From IMG/VR virus record IMGVR_UViG_3300017706_001656, positions 1 to 29,392 of that record: a stretch of 29,392 nt of DNA; one strand, written 5' to 3'. Made by a program: the position numbers and the translations under genes. The notes under the pieces were generated by a model. That model saw only the letters and a program-made list of their open reading frames with translations. It did not search any database and was not told where the DNA came from. Below, piece after piece: positions 13,583-21,393 of the stretch; within the stretch, counting starts at the first letter, position 1; every line of letters starts with the position of its first letter. Source of the DNA: a virus.

Positions 13583-14718
13583 TGTCATTATTTTTTAGCA
13601 GAGATACAAAAGTTTACTTGCAACAAGGAACTAATATTTTTGAAATTCCTGTTCTAGAAGGCTATTCGTTTTCACAGGGAACCAATACTTCAGAAGTAAC
13701 TTTAGCAGAAGCAAGAGAAGGTTCTGCGTCTAATAAAAGCAGACGTAGTAAAAGAATGTTCAACGACTCTCTTTCACCTGCCGAATGGTCTTTTTCTACT
13801 TATGTAAGACCTATAGATTCAAAAACTACAGCGGGCGGTTGGGATAACGGATACAGCACAAATGCAGTACACTCTGTAGAAGAAGCTCTATGGGCTAACT
13901 TTGTAGCAAAAAACTCTTTAACTAGTGCAAGTTCGGGCGCTGCTGCAACATGGTCGGACGGAGTTACTAACGGGGCTTCAACAGCCGTAATAGACTGGAC
14001 AGGTTCTGAAGTATCTGAATTAGGTACTTTTGACCTATTCTTTAAAATCGATAGTAAGACATATAAACTCACAGGCTGTTGTGTAAATGAAGCAACTATT
14101 GACTTTGATATTGACGGTGTAGCAACTATTAATTGGTCAGGGTTTGGTTCAGCAATTACAGAAGAAAGTGTAGGTTCAGTAACAATTAATGATGGTATTT
14201 CCTCTACTGACAACTTTATTCGTAATAGACTAACGTCTTTAACTATTACAGCTGCAGATACTACTAACTTCCCTGGAAGTGGTGCAGGCGTTTATAATGC
14301 TATACTTACAGGCGGTAGTCTTTCCTTTAACAATAATATTACTTTCTTAACACCTGAAACTTTAGGAAAAGTTGATAAACCTTTAGGACACATTACTGGT
14401 GCTCGTAATATTACAGGTAATTTTACTTGTTATTTAGATAGTACTAACAATGGAGATAGTGATCAATTATTTACTGATCTTGCTTCAAAAACTAATGTAG
14501 TTACTAATGACTTTAGTTTGGCCTTTAACATTGGAGGTACTGGAACACCTAGTTTAAAAGTCGATCTACCACAATGTCACTTAGAAGTACCTACACACTC
14601 TATTGAAGATGTTATTTCTTTAGAAGTTGCATTCCACGGCTTGACCGATAGTTTAGATCCAGGAAGTACAGTTGATAGTTATGAAGCTAAACTCACCTAC
14701 AATGCAGTAACATCTTAG
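13582..14718 (+). CDS. tail tube protein, copy 2 (tandem paralogue)
   Basis: 378 residues, ATG in the stop of copy 1. Shares with copy 1 FFSRDTK, IPVLEGYSFSQGTN, RMFNDSLSPAEWSFSTYVRP, CCVNEATIDFDIDGVATINW, NNNITFLTPETLGKVDKPLG and CHLEVPTHSIEDVISLEVAF. The pair therefore arose by tandem duplication. One copy may form the main tube and the other a specialised ring or tip-proximal segment, or the tube may be mixed; the sequence does not decide. The gene is followed by promoter P3 and a terminator, consistent with a very abundant product whose transcription must be bounded. Confidence 0.85.
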   Translation: MSLFFSRDTKVYLQQGTNIFEIPVLEGYSFSQGTNTSEVTLAEAREGSASNKSRRSKRMFNDSLSPAEWSFSTYVRPIDSKTTAGGWDNGYSTNAVHSVEEALWANFVAKNSLTSASSGAAATWSDGVTNGASTAVIDWTGSEVSELGTFDLFFKIDSKTYKLTGCCVNEATIDFDIDGVATINWSGFGSAITEESVGSVTINDGISSTDNFIRNRLTSLTITAADTTNFPGSGAGVYNAILTGGSLSFNNNITFLTPETLGKVDKPLGHITGARNITGNFTCYLDSTNNGDSDQLFTDLASKTNVVTNDFSLAFNIGGTGTPSLKVDLPQCHLEVPTHSIEDVISLEVAFHGLTDSLDPGSTVDSYEAKLTYNAVTS

Positions 14719-14735
14719 GTAGTAAAAAATATTTC

Positions 14736-14764
14736 TTGACATTTATGGTCTTTTAGACTATACT
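14736..14764 (+). promoter_or_regulatory. sigma70 promoter P3 upstream of tail assembly genes
   Basis: Exact TTGACA at 14736-14741, 17-base spacer, TATACT at 14759-14764 (one mismatch to consensus). Expected start near 14771. It shares the -35 hexamer and exact spacer length with P1 and P2. An intrinsic terminator begins 15 bases after the predicted start. Confidence 0.8.
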
Positions 14765-14785
14765 ATGAAATAGAAAATCGAAACA

Positions 14786-14811
14786 GGGGGTGATTTTCAC
14801 CCCCTTTTTTA
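14786..14811 (+). terminator. intrinsic terminator directly behind promoter P3
   Basis: GGGGGTGA at 14786-14793 pairs with TCACCCCC at 14797-14804 (eight pairs, loop TTT), followed by six T at 14805-14810. It ends 68 bases after the second tail tube stop and would end transcripts from upstream. It also lies within the leader of transcripts started at P3, which would be only about 40 bases long unless RNA polymerase reads through. Confidence 0.85.
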
Positions 14812-14840
14812 TTCCACAAACTTTAAAGGATAATTATAAA

Positions 14841-15263
14841 ATGAGCGACAAACCCGTTTCTTTAGCGAGTCTTATGACTCCTAGTAAAACAGTTAGCATT
14901 GACTTCCCTGGGTATGCAGGCATGAAAGTCTTGCTATGTTACTTAGCAAGAGAAGAGCTAGTAAAACTACGTAAAAGATGTGTAACTACTAAATTTAATA
15001 AAAAAACTCGTCAACCCGAAGAAGTTTTAGAAGAAGAAAAGTTTTTAACAGAATACTGTAAGGCAGTGATTAAAGGATGGTCAGGCTTAAAATATCGGTA
15101 CTTGGAAGAGCTTCTATTGGTAGATATAACAGCTCTTGACGCTAACGATCAACTGCCCTTCACCCAAGAAAATGCAGAGTTACTTATGAAAAACTCTGGT
15201 GATTTTGATAATTGGGTTACAGAAACAGTGAGTGATCTAGAAAATTTTACTGGGAACAAGTAG
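14841..15263 (+). CDS. tail assembly chaperone G-type (frame 0 product)
   Basis: ATG at 14841 with AAAGGA ten bases upstream; 140 residues to TAG 15261-15263. A longer reading frame from GTG 14790 would start inside the terminator stem and is rejected. The protein is small, mostly alpha-helical and acidic toward its end (LLMKNSGDFDNWVTETVSDL), as expected for lambda gpG-like chaperones that coat the tape measure protein before tube polymerisation. Most ribosomes should make this form; a fraction shift frame near codon 136 and make the longer GT form. Confidence 0.8.
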   Translation: MSDKPVSLASLMTPSKTVSIDFPGYAGMKVLLCYLAREELVKLRKRCVTTKFNKKTRQPEEVLEEEKFLTEYCKAVIKGWSGLKYRYLEELLLVDITALDANDQLPFTQENAELLMKNSGDFDNWVTETVSDLENFTGNK

Positions 15264-15676
15264 CCCTCATACAGGGGTTGCTTGAACGATACGTAAAAGA
15301 AGAAGATTCTTTAAGTATTGACAAATATCTAAAAATTTGTGAACAGTTAAATCAAGAGCCCGACCCCAATAAGATGCCGCTAGAGCCTTCGGATTTTCCC
15401 GTAGAGGTTCAAGTGGCATTTTTTATATTTGGCTTTTTAGAGGATGCCTGGGATGGAGCATCAGGAAGCTATCTAGGAAAAAAATGGTCGAACATAGAGT
15501 ACTTATTTAAGCTATACAATGTAGACGAGCCAAAAACTGTCATCTATATTATGAAAATGTACGAAAATACTATAGTAAATTATAGAGCAGAAAAAGCAGA
15601 ACAAAAACGTAAGGCAGAGGAAAGAAAACGATCTGCAGGCAGTGGACAAAACTTCACTCATAACGTAAAAGGCTAA
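14841..15676 (+). CDS. tail assembly chaperone GT-type, made by -1 frameshift
   Basis: Frame 0 is read to the slippery AAATTTT at 15242-15248; after a one-base slip back the next codon is TAC at 15248 and reading continues to TAA 15674-15676. The join gives ...SDLENF then YWEQVALIQGLLERYVKEED, which is coherent and matches the run of G/GT fusions. The fusion is about 278 residues: 136 from G plus 142 from the T region. The T region is helical with an acidic YVKEEDSLSIDKYLKICEQL start and ends in a basic/charged coil (RAEKAEQKRKAEERKRSAG). In lambda the GT form binds tape measure through T and tube subunits through the T part. The tape measure ATG lies in its stop codon. Confidence 0.85.
15242..15284 (+). 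promoter_or_regulatory. programmed -1 ribosomal frameshift element (slippery site plus hairpin)
   Basis: A-AAT-TTT at 15242-15248 fits X-XXY-YYZ in the G reading frame (codons GAA-AAT-TTT-ACT). An eight-base spacer leads to a hairpin: 15257-15267 pairs with 15274-15284 in eleven consecutive pairs (four G-U), with a six-base loop CATACA. The G stop codon TAG lies in the 5' arm. Slippery site, spacer length and stem agree with the known requirements for -1 frameshifting. Confidence 0.85.
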
Positions 15677-18600
15677 TGGCAAAGAATAAAATTGAGATAG
15701 ATGTAGAAGTAGATGATAAAGGCAGAACTAAAAAGTTAGGTCTTGAATCTAAAAAAGCAGCCAAGGGATTAGATGATGTAGGCAAAGGCGCCCGCACAGC
15801 AGATCGTAACCTTAAAGGTGCTGCTCAAGCATCTTCAAACTCTACTAAAAACTTTTCTAAAATGGCACAGGGCACTGGCGGCCTTGTAGCCGCCTATGCA
15901 ACTCTTGCTGCTAATATATTTGCTATATCTGCGGCATATGGCTTTCTTAAGAGAGCTGGTGATGTTGCAGCTCTAACACGAGGCCAAGAAGCCTATGCTA
16001 TGAAAACTGGTAAGTCAATGAAACTATTGACAGACCGTATTCAAGAAGCTACGGGTGGAATACTAGCTTTTAACGATGCTTCACAAGCAGCCGCTATCGG
16101 GCAAGCTGCAGGTCTATCAAACGACCAACTTACAGGTCTTGCTAGAGTTGCAAAAAATGCTTCTGTAGCTTTAGGTAGAGACTTAACAGATTCTTTCAAT
16201 CGCCTTACTCGAGGTGCAATCAAAGCAGAACCGGAGCTACTTGACGAACTTGGTATTATTATTCGTCTTGATAAAGTTACAAAAGACTACTCAAGAACAC
16301 TTGGAAAAAATGCAAAAGATCTAACACAGTTTGAAAAATCTCAAGCAGTGGTAAATGCTGTACTTGCTCAAGGTGTAGAAAAATTTGATGAAGTAGGGGC
16401 TAATGTAAACCAAGTTGCTCGACTCGGAAAAGGCTTTACTGACTTAGTAAAGCAAATAGGAGAGTTTATAGATCCTATATCAAGCTTTGTATCAGGAGCA
16501 CTAGCAAATAATATTCATGGACTTGCAGCGGCATTCAGTGTATTAGGGTTATCTATAGGTAGAGCACTAATGCCTGCAATGCCTGCAATGGCAGGTGTTG
16601 ATGAGCTAGCTAAATCTGCAACTCAGGATTTAGCAGGTATAGCAGGTAAAGGAGCAACCGCCGATAAAATGAGAGACGGCACCTTTGATGAAGATGTTCT
16701 TCGACGACTTAAAAAAGCACACCAGTCTAAAACGTCCACTGTTATCAATCTTGATCATATGGAAAAGAATGAAAGAATAAAGAATATTAGAATTGTTGAA
16801 GCCGCACACCTAAGTGCTCTTGCAAAAGAAAAGACTGGTGTACAAGCATGGTATCTTAACTGGAAAGCGAATCTTGCAGCTTTACAGGCAGAACACGGTA
16901 AAACTATGGGCTTTATCAAAGCGTCTACAGCAACTATGGTATCCGGCGTAAACAAACTTCTAAGTGCTGTTGCATTTATTGGTATGTTATATACTGCTAT
17001 TACTCTTGTAAAAGAGTTGTTGAATACCTTAAAAGATGACCGCATCAAAGAGATAGAAAAAAGTGCACAGGCGCTAGAAGAAAGGTTCAGAAATCAAAAT
17101 GAAGAAGTTCGTACATTAATAAGAGGATTTAAAGAAGCAGCTTCTCCTATGGAGACTTTAGTAAAACAAGCAAATATTCTTTCTAACTTCTCATTTGGCG
17201 GTGTAGAAGGTATGGCACAAGGACTTGGAGAAACGTTCTTAAAAGAAATGCACGTACAGGAACGAGGTGCAGATAATATAGTGCGCTATGTTAAAAAACA
17301 GGTATCTCAAATTCCAGAACAGAATGAAAAAGTAGCTGCTTCAATGATGGAAGTATATGAAACTATTAAACTACAGTCTACTGCTTTTGCAGACTTTGGA
17401 ATAAAAGCAACAAAAGGTAGTAAAGCAGTAGAAAAAGGTATTGTAGAATTGAAAAAACCTCTTGATATAATTTCAGGAACAATTCCCTCCACCGCTGAAG
17501 AGTATGATGCTGCTGTAAAACTACTACAAACTAGATTTTCTCAAGTTAATGCTGAAGCTGCAAAACTAAATCCAGTTCTTGCCGCACAGGCAGGTGCAAT
17601 TAAGGGCATCGGCCAGTCTGCTGAAGGGTTTCGTAAATTTAAAGAAGAATTAAAACAAACCTCCTCGCAGTTTAGTAAGTTTTTAAGTTTTAATAGACAG
17701 TTTACAGATCAACTTTCAACTTTAACTTTCGATAGCTCAGCTTCTGACTTTTTTGATGGTACTGAGAAAGGTCGTGCAGATTTAGCAGCTATTGCAGAAG
17801 CTTTAAATATGACTGTTGAAGCGGCAGGCAAATTAACAAGATTAGAACTTATAACAAAATTTCAAACACAGTCCGTAGATATAAGACAAAAAGAGTTTGA
17901 TATTACAAGTAAACAAAAAAGACTAGAAATATCTATGGCCGCTATTTCCCGAGGAAAAAGTCCTTTACAGGTAGCAGAACTGACAAGACAAAGTAACGTA
18001 TTAAAATTACGAAATGAAATGTTGAAAATAGAACAAGCGATGGATATACTTAAAAAGAATGATGTTTCTACGGACGATACAAAAATGATAGCAGAGCAGG
18101 ATAAACTAGATCTGCTAAAAGAACAATTAATTACTGCAGAAAGACTTACACTGGAAAGTGCTAGGCAGTTAGACGCTGCAAAAGCTGCCGCTGAAGGAAC
18201 AGCTAAAACAGAGTTCGCAGCCCTTATCAAAGGAGAAAAGAGTAGTATTAAAGACGCTTTTAAAGTTATTGCAAAATCAGCAGTAGAAGCAGTAGCAGAT
18301 CAATTAGCAGAACAAGCTGCAAAGATGTTTACAGACTTTATATTTGGAAGCCCTGAAAAAACTTTAGAGGTTGCAATGAATAGTAATACTGCAGCACTAA
18401 ATGCAAATACTGCAGCATTAGGCGGTAATACTACAGCTACTGGAGTTAGTTCCAGTACTAGTATAGGGTCAAGTATAGGTTCATTCTTTAAACCTAAGTC
18501 TTCTTTAGGGGCTGTAACAGCACCTACCATAGGAGGTAGTATAAGTACTTCGGTAGGTTCAGCAGTAGGAGATGGTAGTATAACTTCACCAATTACCGGG

Positions 18601-19206
18601 GGCGGAATAACTGTAGATGAAATTGTAACAACAGGAACAGGTGCTGCTGGAACAGGCACTCTAAAGGCATTATTTTCAGGATTCACAGCAAATCTAAAAG
18701 ATATATTTTCAGGAGATACTCCTTTCTTAGAAGGTATAGGTAATATATTTAAAGATGCTGGGACAGATCTCAAAGGTATATTCGGAGGTCTAGGAAGTAT
18801 ACTAGGAGATCTTGGTAGTGGCTTTATGAGTCTCTTCGGGTTTGGAGGCGTAGGCGCCGCTAGAGATGGGGGTGTTTTTAGTCCAGGAGGCTCAAAGATA
18901 TCAGGTTATGCAGCTGGGGGCGTAGCTTCTGGATCTACTGGAGGCTATCCTGCAATACTACATGGTACAGAAGCTGTAGTACCCTTACCGAATAATAAAA
19001 AAATACCTGTAGAAATGAAAGGCGGTGGCGAACAGAATAATAATATCGTAGTAAACGTAGCCTCCGACGGAACAACAAGCACTCAAGGTAATAACGGAGG
19101 TGCTGATAACGAAAAACTAGGTAGAGCCGTTGCAAATGCAGTTAGAGAGGAATTACAAAATCAAAAACGATCAGGAGGGATGCTTAATCCCTATGGAGCA
19201 TCATAA
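15676..19206 (+). CDS. tape measure protein
   Basis: 1176 residues, by far the longest tail gene before J, and in the expected place after G/GT. It fixes tail length and is threaded through the tube; at about 1.5 angstrom per residue a tail near 175 nm would be expected. An N-terminal start MAKNKIEIDVEVDDKGRTKK is common in this family. Hydrophobic segments near residues 70-95 (GLVAAYATLAANIFAISAAY) and 425-447 (AVAFIGMLYTAITLVKELL) could insert in the inner membrane during DNA entry. Long coiled-coil stretches occupy residues about 450-870. The C-terminus is Gly/Ser-rich, with GGVFSPGG, GYAAGGVASG and ILHGTEAVVPLP, which is the typical end of lambda H-like proteins. Its stop shares a base with the M homologue ATG. 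Confidence 0.95.
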   Translation: MAKNKIEIDVEVDDKGRTKKLGLESKKAAKGLDDVGKGARTADRNLKGAAQASSNSTKNFSKMAQGTGGLVAAYATLAANIFAISAAYGFLKRAGDVAALTRGQEAYAMKTGKSMKLLTDRIQEATGGILAFNDASQAAAIGQAAGLSNDQLTGLARVAKNASVALGRDLTDSFNRLTRGAIKAEPELLDELGIIIRLDKVTKDYSRTLGKNAKDLTQFEKSQAVVNAVLAQGVEKFDEVGANVNQVARLGKGFTDLVKQIGEFIDPISSFVSGALANNIHGLAAAFSVLGLSIGRALMPAMPAMAGVDELAKSATQDLAGIAGKGATADKMRDGTFDEDVLRRLKKAHQSKTSTVINLDHMEKNERIKNIRIVEAAHLSALAKEKTGVQAWYLNWKANLAALQAEHGKTMGFIKASTATMVSGVNKLLSAVAFIGMLYTAITLVKELLNTLKDDRIKEIEKSAQALEERFRNQNEEVRTLIRGFKEAASPMETLVKQANILSNFSFGGVEGMAQGLGETFLKEMHVQERGADNIVRYVKKQVSQIPEQNEKVAASMMEVYETIKLQSTAFADFGIKATKGSKAVEKGIVELKKPLDIISGTIPSTAEEYDAAVKLLQTRFSQVNAEAAKLNPVLAAQAGAIKGIGQSAEGFRKFKEELKQTSSQFSKFLSFNRQFTDQLSTLTFDSSASDFFDGTEKGRADLAAIAEALNMTVEAAGKLTRLELITKFQTQSVDIRQKEFDITSKQKRLEISMAAISRGKSPLQVAELTRQSNVLKLRNEMLKIEQAMDILKKNDVSTDDTKMIAEQDKLDLLKEQLITAERLTLESARQLDAAKAAAEGTAKTEFAALIKGEKSSIKDAFKVIAKSAVEAVADQLAEQAAKMFTDFIFGSPEKTLEVAMNSNTAALNANTAALGGNTTATGVSSSTSIGSSIGSFFKPKSSLGAVTAPTIGGSISTSVGSAVGDGSITSPITGGGITVDEIVTTGTGAAGTGTLKALFSGFTANLKDIFSGDTPFLEGIGNIFKDAGTDLKGIFGGLGSILGDLGSGFMSLFGFGGVGAARDGGVFSPGGSKISGYAAGGVASGSTGGYPAILHGTEAVVPLPNNKKIPVEMKGGGEQNNNIVVNVASDGTTSTQGNNGGADNEKLGRAVANAVREELQNQKRSGGMLNPYGAS

Positions 19207-19610
19207 TGGCACTAGGTTTTTTACTTGAAAACAATGTAGGTATGCCTAATAGCACACGAGTTACCCCAGATAAAAATATGACAAGAACCGTAACTCCTTC
19301 CGTTAGGCAAATCTCTTTTGGAGATGGCTATGAGCAGAGAATAGTAGAAGGTATAAATAATATTAAAGAAGAATATGCGGTAGCTTTTAGTAATAGAAGC
19401 AGGAAAGAAATAGACGCAATAGTAGAAACTTTTAATATAAGAGCCGCTGTTACTAAATTTGACTTTACTATTCCTGCAACAGCTCAAGATTCTGCGGGTG
19501 CCGCCGCTGAAAATACTATAAAGGTAGTTTGTACTTCTTGGTCTCAAGTATATGTACAAGATAATTTTTATAGTTGTAACGCAACTTTTAAAAGAGTATA
19601 TGAAAGCTAA
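19206..19610 (+). CDS. minor tail protein M (lambda gpM-like)
   Basis: 134 residues, ATG in the tape measure stop. Contains the family's VRQISFGDGYEQRIVEGIN motif (residues about 35-53), the FDFTIPATAQDS loop and a Cys-containing end VVCTSWSQVYVQDNFYSCNA. gpM-like proteins form the ring at the distal tail that joins tube to tip. Length is close to the lambda protein (109 residues) with a slightly longer loop. It lies in the invariant order H-M-L-K-I-J. Confidence 0.9.
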   Translation: MALGFLLENNVGMPNSTRVTPDKNMTRTVTPSVRQISFGDGYEQRIVEGINNIKEEYAVAFSNRSRKEIDAIVETFNIRAAVTKFDFTIPATAQDSAGAAAENTIKVVCTSWSQVYVQDNFYSCNATFKRVYES

Positions 19611-20701
19611 TGACAAATATAATAGCAACAGATTTACAATCTCAAGAGGTACTTAGTGGTCTATTGGATTTATATGTACTAGAGTTTGGAGACAATAATT
19701 CTTCAACTCTATACTTTCATCCTGGCCTAGGATCGAACCTATCCGAAATAACCTTTAGAGACTCTAAAGCTCCTTACACTACAAGAACTTACGTAGCCTT
19801 ACCTTTGGAATTAAAAGGTATAGAAGTAACAGGAGATGGAGCACCTGCAAGACCGGTATTAACAGTAGCAAATGTTCTAACAGAATTTAGAACTGATTTA
19901 GGGGATATAAGTGCTGATGACATAGTAGGAGCAAGACTAACTAGAAGAAGAACTTTAGAGAAATATCTTAGTTCAGGAAGCAACAGCTCCGCCCCTACAG
20001 AATTTCCTGAAGAAAGCTATGTTATAGATAGAATAGCAGAAGAGAATAGTTTATATATAAAATATGAATTAACAAACCCTTTTGATCTAAATAATATACA
20101 ACTACCTAGAAGAGTTGTAGTAGGAAAGTATTGTAGTTGGGTATATAGAGGTTTAGAGCCTGATTATACTCCTTCACATAAACTTTGCGGAGCTTGTGAT
20201 TGGGAGCCTGTAAAAACTAATGGGGCTAGGAGTTACTTCACAGAGTATAATCAGCCTTTAATTTTACGTACTACTGCTAATGCGTGGCTTTCCGGTACTA
20301 CTTATAGCGCACAAAATTTTGTAACTTTAAATAATTTTATTTACAGATCTGATAGAGTCTCTACAGGTCAAAGCCCTGAAAACGTTGGAAGTGCTTATTG
20401 GCAGCGAGTCTTTTTTTATGACGTTTGGACTTCATTAAGCAATTCTGTTCAGATTGATGTAGGAGACTACGTAGAACACGAAAGAACTGTTTGGAAGTGT
20501 ATAAGACAGCACGATAAATCAGCAAGTAAAACTCCAAATCTAACTTCCAGCTATTGGACAATTGCTGATAGTTGTCAAAAAACTTTAGAAGCCTGTAGAA
20601 TAAGATTTGGAAGTAATCATCAAAATAATAGATTAACTGGAAACGTTTCAACGAGAAATTTACCTTTTGGAGCTTTCCCAGGGAGTGACAAGTTTAAATG
20701 A
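19610..20701 (+). CDS. minor tail protein L (lambda gpL-like) with inserted modules
   Basis: 363 residues against about 232 in lambda. The N-terminal domain (residues 1-165) is the two-part gpL fold with the FHPGLG and LPLELKGIEVTGDGAPARP motifs. The Fe-S cluster domain has Cys 175, 193/196, 322 and 329, and the end RFG...LPFGAFPGSDKF is the gpL signature. Between Cys 196 and Cys 322 about 100 residues are inserted. They form two similar units, W226-YSAQNFVTLNNFIYRS-W264 and W273-VDVGDYVEHERTVWK-W316, matching a W..Y..GD-V...Y......P....W pattern of CBM5/12 (chitin-binding-like) modules. In lambda gpL binds a 4Fe-4S cluster; here the geometry between the Cys pairs must accommodate the insertion. 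It overlaps the K homologue by four bases (ATGA). Confidence 0.85.
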   Translation: MTNIIATDLQSQEVLSGLLDLYVLEFGDNNSSTLYFHPGLGSNLSEITFRDSKAPYTTRTYVALPLELKGIEVTGDGAPARPVLTVANVLTEFRTDLGDISADDIVGARLTRRRTLEKYLSSGSNSSAPTEFPEESYVIDRIAEENSLYIKYELTNPFDLNNIQLPRRVVVGKYCSWVYRGLEPDYTPSHKLCGACDWEPVKTNGARSYFTEYNQPLILRTTANAWLSGTTYSAQNFVTLNNFIYRSDRVSTGQSPENVGSAYWQRVFFYDVWTSLSNSVQIDVGDYVEHERTVWKCIRQHDKSASKTPNLTSSYWTIADSCQKTLEACRIRFGSNHQNNRLTGNVSTRNLPFGAFPGSDKFK

Positions 20702-21393
20702 TAGAGTTTTTAGAGCAAATAGAAGAACATTTTAAAAAAGAATACCCTAGAGAGGGTTGTGGTTTATTAGGAGTTGTAAAAGGTAAATTAGAGTGGTTTC
20801 CTTGTAAAAATATTTCTACAGGAACCGAAGAGTTTATTTTTGACTCTAGAGAATACTTAAAAATAGCTCAAAGATGTGATATAGTCGCCACCGTTCATAG
20901 CCACCCGGACGGAGATTGTAAACCTAGCAGTTTTGATATTAAATATTGTAATGCTACAGGTTTAAAGTATTACATTTTTAGTTACCCAAATATGGAAATG
21001 TATGAGCTAGTCCCAGAAAGTAAAACAAAAAGTTTATATGGAAGAGAGTATGAGTTTGGTACAAATGATTGCTTTGAGGCTGCTAGAGACTTTTACTTAG
21101 AAAAAGGTTTAGACATCCCAAATAGAATACCTTTTGAAGAGCATTGGTGGTTAAAAGATATTAATTATTTTTCGGAAGATTACATTAAAACATGGGATTT
21201 TAAAAAAGTAGAGACAATGAAAGAAAATGATTTTATTACTTTTTCGGTAAACTCTCCAGTACCTAATCATTGTGGAGTTTATTTAGGTGAAGATATCTTT
21301 TTTCACCACGCAGTTAATAGGTTATCTTGCAAAGAAAACTTATTTCCTTTTTGGGCACAGTATATAACAGGAGTTTACAGACATGAAGCGTAA
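20698..21393 (+). CDS. tail tip protein K: JAB/MPN plus NlpC/P60 peptidase (lambda gpK-like)
   Basis: 231 residues. The first 110 are a JAB/MPN domain: Glu19 (REGCGLLG), then His67-x-His69, seven residues, Ser77-x-x-Asp80 (HSHPDGDCKPSSFD), which is an intact JAMM metal site. Residues about 115-230 are NlpC/P60: Cys125 in GTNDCFEAARDFY, His191 in NHCGVYLG and His203/204 in FFHHAVNRLS. The NlpC/P60 part is expected to cut peptidoglycan during entry, while the JAB part may process a partner such as gpI. ATG overlaps the L stop. Tip location in the virion follows from homology with lambda K. Confidence 0.92.
   Translation: MIEFLEQIEEHFKKEYPREGCGLLGVVKGKLEWFPCKNISTGTEEFIFDSREYLKIAQRCDIVATVHSHPDGDCKPSSFDIKYCNATGLKYYIFSYPNMEMYELVPESKTKSLYGREYEFGTNDCFEAARDFYLEKGLDIPNRIPFEEHWWLKDINYFSEDYIKTWDFKKVETMKENDFITFSVNSPVPNHCGVYLGEDIFFHHAVNRLSCKENLFPFWAQYITGVYRHEA

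Noticed and set aside
13800-14213. Antisense frame of 137 residues in tail tube copy 2
   Set aside because: Shadow of a well-supported gene; no ribosome site or recognisable motif.
14790-15263. GTG start at 14790 for the G-type chaperone
   Set aside because: The start would lie inside the terminator stem; ATG 14841 has AAAGGA upstream and gives a normal G-like start.
15278-15676. A stand-alone gene from TTG 15278
   Set aside because: The frame is open upstream to 15236 and joins G in phase through the slippery site; a separate start would lie in the frameshift hairpin.
16027-16032. TTGACA inside the tape measure gene
   Set aside because: No -10 element at 16-18 bases; the same applies to TTGACA at 4015-4020 and near 15319.
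18300-18773. Antisense open frame of 157 residues in the tape measure gene
   Set aside because: No opposing genes, promoters or gaps elsewhere; Gly/Ala-rich codons on the plus strand produce long antisense frames.
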